A DNA stretch of 9,357 nt, taken from positions 1-9,357 of the forward strand of contig JAHHUI010000056.1 in assembly GCA_020024055.1 (NCBI GenBank), in the 5' to 3' direction. The position numbers and the translations under genes are program-made. Of the stretch, positions 7,054 through 9,357 are shown one piece after another. The notes beneath the pieces are model-generated. The model was not told where the DNA came from, made no database searches, and saw only the letters and a program-made list of their open reading frames with translations. Positions within the stretch are counted from its first letter, which is position 1; the number at the start of each line of letters is the position of its first letter. The stretch is from Spirochaetaceae bacterium (lineage in GTDB: Bacteria > Spirochaetota > Spirochaetia > WRBN01).

Positions 7054-7665
7054 ATGAAAAACCCGTTTGTAATATTTACTATTTTATTTGTAATGCAGGC
7101 AGGCTATCTTTTCTCCTTCAGCCAAGAAGGCGTGGCCAGTTGGTATGGAGGGAAATTTCACGGGCGAAAAACCGCCAATGGTGAAATCTATGACATGAAT
7201 GAAGTGACCGCAGCGCATAAATCTTTGCCCTTCGGTACGATTGTCAATGTGCAGAATCTGGACAATGGCAAAACTGTTAAAGTCCGCATTAATGACCGCG
7301 GCCCCTTTATCAAAGATCGTATTATCGACCTTTCTAAAAAAGCTGCTGAGGCTATTGGCATGATGCATTCGGGCACAGCCAATGTGCGTATCACCGTGGA
7401 TGATCCTAATATCACAACTGCCGTTTTGGAAAGAGAAAAAAGTGAATTCATGACGATTCAGGTCGCTGCTTATAAAAATCCTTTAAATGCAAAAAGAATG
7501 AAAGAAAAAATCGTCCAGATTAATTTACAGCCGGTGGCTGTGCTGACCCAAGAGGGCGTAATTCGCATTGAAGTGCGTAGTGTTCATAAAAACGATGTGG
7601 AAAATGCCCTGGCTAAACTGGAATCCATCGGCATCGGTTCCACCGTCGTGAAACAGCAATTTTAA
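7054..7665 (+). CDS. rlpA: RlpA-like septal peptidoglycan protein with DPBB and SPOR domains
   Basis: RlpA proteins bind, and in some species cleave, peptidoglycan stripped of stem peptides at the division site. The 203-residue product has an N-terminal hydrophobic signal segment (about residues 5-21) ending in SFSQ, with no lipobox cysteine, so it looks like an exported soluble protein rather than a lipoprotein. A double-psi beta-barrel follows from about residue 26: ASWYGGKFHGRKTANGE, AAHKSLPFG (His55) and NDRGPF (Asp81). The 26-residue His-Asp spacing equals that of the catalytic pair of Pseudomonas RlpA, so lytic transglycosylase activity is plausible. The last 70 residues, from FMTIQVAAYKNP, look like a SPOR domain. 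The ATG at 7054 is preceded by AAAGGA and fits the signal peptide; an in-frame TTG at 7027 is less likely. Confidence 0.9.
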   Translation: MKNPFVIFTILFVMQAGYLFSFSQEGVASWYGGKFHGRKTANGEIYDMNEVTAAHKSLPFGTIVNVQNLDNGKTVKVRINDRGPFIKDRIIDLSKKAAEAIGMMHSGTANVRITVDDPNITTAVLEREKSEFMTIQVAAYKNPLNAKRMKEKIVQINLQPVAVLTQEGVIRIEVRSVHKNDVENALAKLESIGIGSTVVKQQF

Positions 7666-7698
7666 CCATAAAACAACTGATATAGATTATAAAACGAC

Positions 7699-7734
7699 AA
7701 AAAAAGAGGTTCTCTTAAGAGAACCTCTTTTTTT
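7699..7734. terminator. Bidirectional Rho-independent terminator shared by rlpA and cysS
   Basis: The 36 nt form a perfect palindrome centred on TTAA at 7715-7718: A7 then GAGGTTCTC on the left arm, GAGAACCTC then T7 on the right. Read on + it is a GC-containing stem followed by a T tract ending the suf-queA-rlpA run, 33 nt after the rlpA stop. Read on - it is the same structure just after cysS, with a T tract at 7705-7699. The cysS stop codon (7733-7735) overlaps the outer edge of the hairpin. The convergent layout makes a shared terminator very likely. Confidence 0.92.
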
Positions 7735-9139
7735 ATTTTCTTTTCCAGAGTGTACCCTGTGGTGTGTCTTCGATCACAATGCCATTTTCCAGCAATTCAT
7801 CACGAAACCGATCAGAGAGAACATAATCTTTCGCTTTGCGGGCCTGTTCTCTTTGGCAAATAAGATTCATCCATTTCTCTTCCAATTCATCGGCATGCTC
7901 GCCCGCGCATGCCGCCAACAAACCCAAACCCAGAATATCATCCATCATATGCAGTAAAGACAATTTTTCTAAAGACACAAGATCTGGATCTTTCAACACC
8001 GCCCACAGCACAGCCAAAGCCTCTGGGCAGCCTAAATCATCAGACAATTTTTCCACAAAGGCCTGCCAATATGGATGATGTGATAAATCCTGTAAGCTCT
8101 GATCTTGAATTTCTTTCTGTAAATCATGCACACGATGCATCAATTTCAGGCGCGCCTGCCTGGCCGAGGTAATTGCCTCATCATGAAATGATAATGGCTT
8201 GCGATAATGCGTGCCTAAACACAAATAGCGATAATCCAGCGGATCAAACCCCAATTCAACCAGGCGATCTACCGTGAGGAAATTGTCCGCGCTTTTGCTC
8301 ATTTTTTCTTTATGCAGGGTCAGGAATTCACCATGCATCCAAATCTGTGCCCCAATACTGCCGTAACAGGCATAATTTTGCGCAATTTCATTTGTGTGAT
8401 GCACGCTGATATGATCTACGCCACCACAGTGAATATCAAATTGTTCTCCTAAATAATGATGGCTCATGGCGCTGCATTCCAGATGCCATCCGGGATAGCC
8501 CTCGCCCCAGGGGCTTTGCCAATGCAAAGCCTGCTCTTCAAATTTACTTTTTGTGAACCACAGAACAAAATCTTCCGGATTTTTTTTCAGCTGATCCACA
8601 TCCACACGATGATACGCGCCTTCTTTAATACCATATCCGCGCAGCTGGCCATATTGAGCATACTTTGCTGTGTCAAAATACACATTGCCCCCAGTCTGAT
8701 AGGTGAAGCCGGCAGCTTCAATTTTTTCTATCATGGCAATCATGTCTTGTATATGCGCCGTAGCAATGCAGGTTAAAGAGGGCTTAATGATATTTAAAGA
8801 GGACGCATCTTCAAAAAATTTCTTTGTGAAAAATTCTGCAATTTGCAAGACAGTACTCTGCCGTTCTTGCGCGCTTTTCAGCATTTTATCCTCGCCCTCG
8901 TCTGTGTCCCCGCTCAGATGCCCAATATCGGTGATATTCATCACATGTTTCACATCATATCCTGCCATGCGCAGCGTGCGCACCAGAATATCTTCAAAGA
9001 TATAGGTACGGAAATTGCCGATATGCGCGAAATTGTACACTGTGGGGCCACAGCAATACAGGCTCACTTTGCCTTCTTTCAATGGTGTAAAATCTTGTAT
9101 TTGGCAGGTTAACGTATTATAAAGACGAATTTTTCTCAC
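7733..9139 (-). CDS. cysS: Cysteinyl-tRNA synthetase
   Basis: This class I synthetase charges tRNA-Cys with cysteine in the cytoplasm. The 468-residue product (E. coli, 461) begins with the family's LYNTLT segment and shows CCGPTVYN (Cys30), HIGN at 39-42 as the HIGH motif, Cys222 in LECSAMS, HHTNE with His247 and Glu251, and KMSKS at 279-283. Cys30, Cys222, His247 and Glu251 correspond to the four zinc ligands of E. coli CysS. The HHTNE segment, with Thr where the E. coli type has Glu, and the WMHGEFL segment mark a sequence subtype different from E. coli. The start is GTG at 9139-9137: two in-frame TAA codons lie 7-12 nt upstream, so no longer form is possible. There is no Shine-Dalgarno site; see the promoter entry. 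It is convergent with rlpA. Confidence 0.97.
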   Translation of the reverse strand: MRKIRLYNTLTCQIQDFTPLKEGKVSLYCCGPTVYNFAHIGNFRTYIFEDILVRTLRMAGYDVKHVMNITDIGHLSGDTDEGEDKMLKSAQERQSTVLQIAEFFTKKFFEDASSLNIIKPSLTCIATAHIQDMIAMIEKIEAAGFTYQTGGNVYFDTAKYAQYGQLRGYGIKEGAYHRVDVDQLKKNPEDFVLWFTKSKFEEQALHWQSPWGEGYPGWHLECSAMSHHYLGEQFDIHCGGVDHISVHHTNEIAQNYACYGSIGAQIWMHGEFLTLHKEKMSKSADNFLTVDRLVELGFDPLDYRYLCLGTHYRKPLSFHDEAITSARQARLKLMHRVHDLQKEIQDQSLQDLSHHPYWQAFVEKLSDDLGCPEALAVLWAVLKDPDLVSLEKLSLLHMMDDILGLGLLAACAGEHADELEEKWMNLICQREQARKAKDYVLSDRFRDELLENGIVIEDTPQGTLWKRK

Positions 9140-9147
9140 AGAAATTT

Positions 9148-9176
9148 ATTATATATTTTGGCACAGATTTCGGCAA
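9148..9176 (-). promoter_or_regulatory. Promoter of cysS, probably giving a leaderless mRNA
   Basis: On the - strand TTGCCG (9176-9171) is followed after 17 nt by a perfect TATAAT (9153-9148). Transcription would start about 6-8 nt downstream, near 9142-9140, immediately before the GTG start codon at 9139. The short stretch between has no ribosome binding site. A second TATAAT at 9121-9116 lies inside the coding sequence and has a poor -35, so it is less likely to be used. Confidence 0.6.
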
Positions 9177-9357
9177 GAATATCATCATAAAATCTATATT
9201 AAAACAAAAATATAATATGCAATCTTCAAAATAAAAAATAATTTAGAATCATCATTCAAACCTAACAGTCTATGGGCAATTTGTACGAAAATTTTTATAA
9301 ATTGTGAGACAAAATTCCCTAAAAAATATTAAGAATATTTATGATATAAGACAAAAA
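9177..9357. other. AT-rich intergenic region without a recognised gene
   Basis: This stretch upstream of cysS is much richer in A and T than the coding DNA and contains no open frame with a start, ribosome site and sensible length on either strand. A short inverted repeat, AAATATT-AAG-AATATTT, lies at 9324-9340; it has no GC in its stem, so it is a poor terminator. It may hold the promoter of a gene beyond the window, but no clear -35/-10 pair was found on the + strand. Confidence 0.5.

Noticed and set aside
9324..9340. AAATATT-AAG-AATATTT inverted repeat as a terminator
   Set aside because: The stem has no GC pair and such repeats are expected by chance in this AT-rich DNA.

Overview
The window is an ordinary-looking chromosomal housekeeping segment of a diderm (Gram-negative-type) bacterium. 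Eight complete protein genes can be assigned. Seven lie head to tail on the + strand (sufB, sufC, sufD, sufS, sufU, queA and a metallo-beta-lactamase-fold hydrolase), followed closely by rlpA as the eighth + strand gene in the run; cysS then faces them on the - strand (nine genes in all). No mobile element, CRISPR array, rRNA, tRNA or phage gene was seen.

Layout. Positions 1-102 hold the possible 3' end of an unidentified + strand gene. Positions 103-226 are an AT-rich intergenic stretch with a plausible sigma70-type promoter (about 148-176) and a strong ribosome binding site for sufB. From 227 to 5314 lies a complete SUF iron-sulfur cluster assembly operon: scaffold proteins SufB and SufD, ATPase SufC, cysteine desulfurase SufS and the SufU-type sulfur acceptor. 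The junctions are 28, 5 and 23 nt, then a 14-nt overlap between sufS and sufU. The run continues with queA (9 nt after sufU), the MBL hydrolase (16 nt after queA) and rlpA (31 nt after the hydrolase). A single perfectly palindromic hairpin at 7699-7734 closes this run and also ends the convergent cysS gene, whose stop codon lies on the edge of the hairpin. Upstream of cysS, 9140-9357 is very AT-rich and has no convincing gene; it carries a good cysS promoter placed so close to the GTG start that the mRNA is probably leaderless.

How the genes work together. SufS takes sulfur from cysteine and hands the persulfide to SufU; SufB, SufC and SufD assemble the cluster with ATP. QueA (queuosine synthesis on tRNA) is not part of SUF, but a later step of the same pathway (epoxyqueuosine reductase) is an Fe-S enzyme, so the shared transcription could be functional or merely convenient. 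The hydrolase and the RlpA-like cell-wall enzyme have no evident link to Fe-S assembly.

Organism. An outer membrane is suggested by RlpA with a SPOR domain. The gene order sufB-C-D-S is the proteobacterial/bacteroidete-like order, yet the sulfur acceptor is SufU, which is typical of Gram-positives and also known in spirochaetes. Coding DNA has intermediate GC while the intergenic DNA is very AT-rich. A spirochaete or a less studied diderm phylum is possible, but the phylum cannot be fixed from reading alone.
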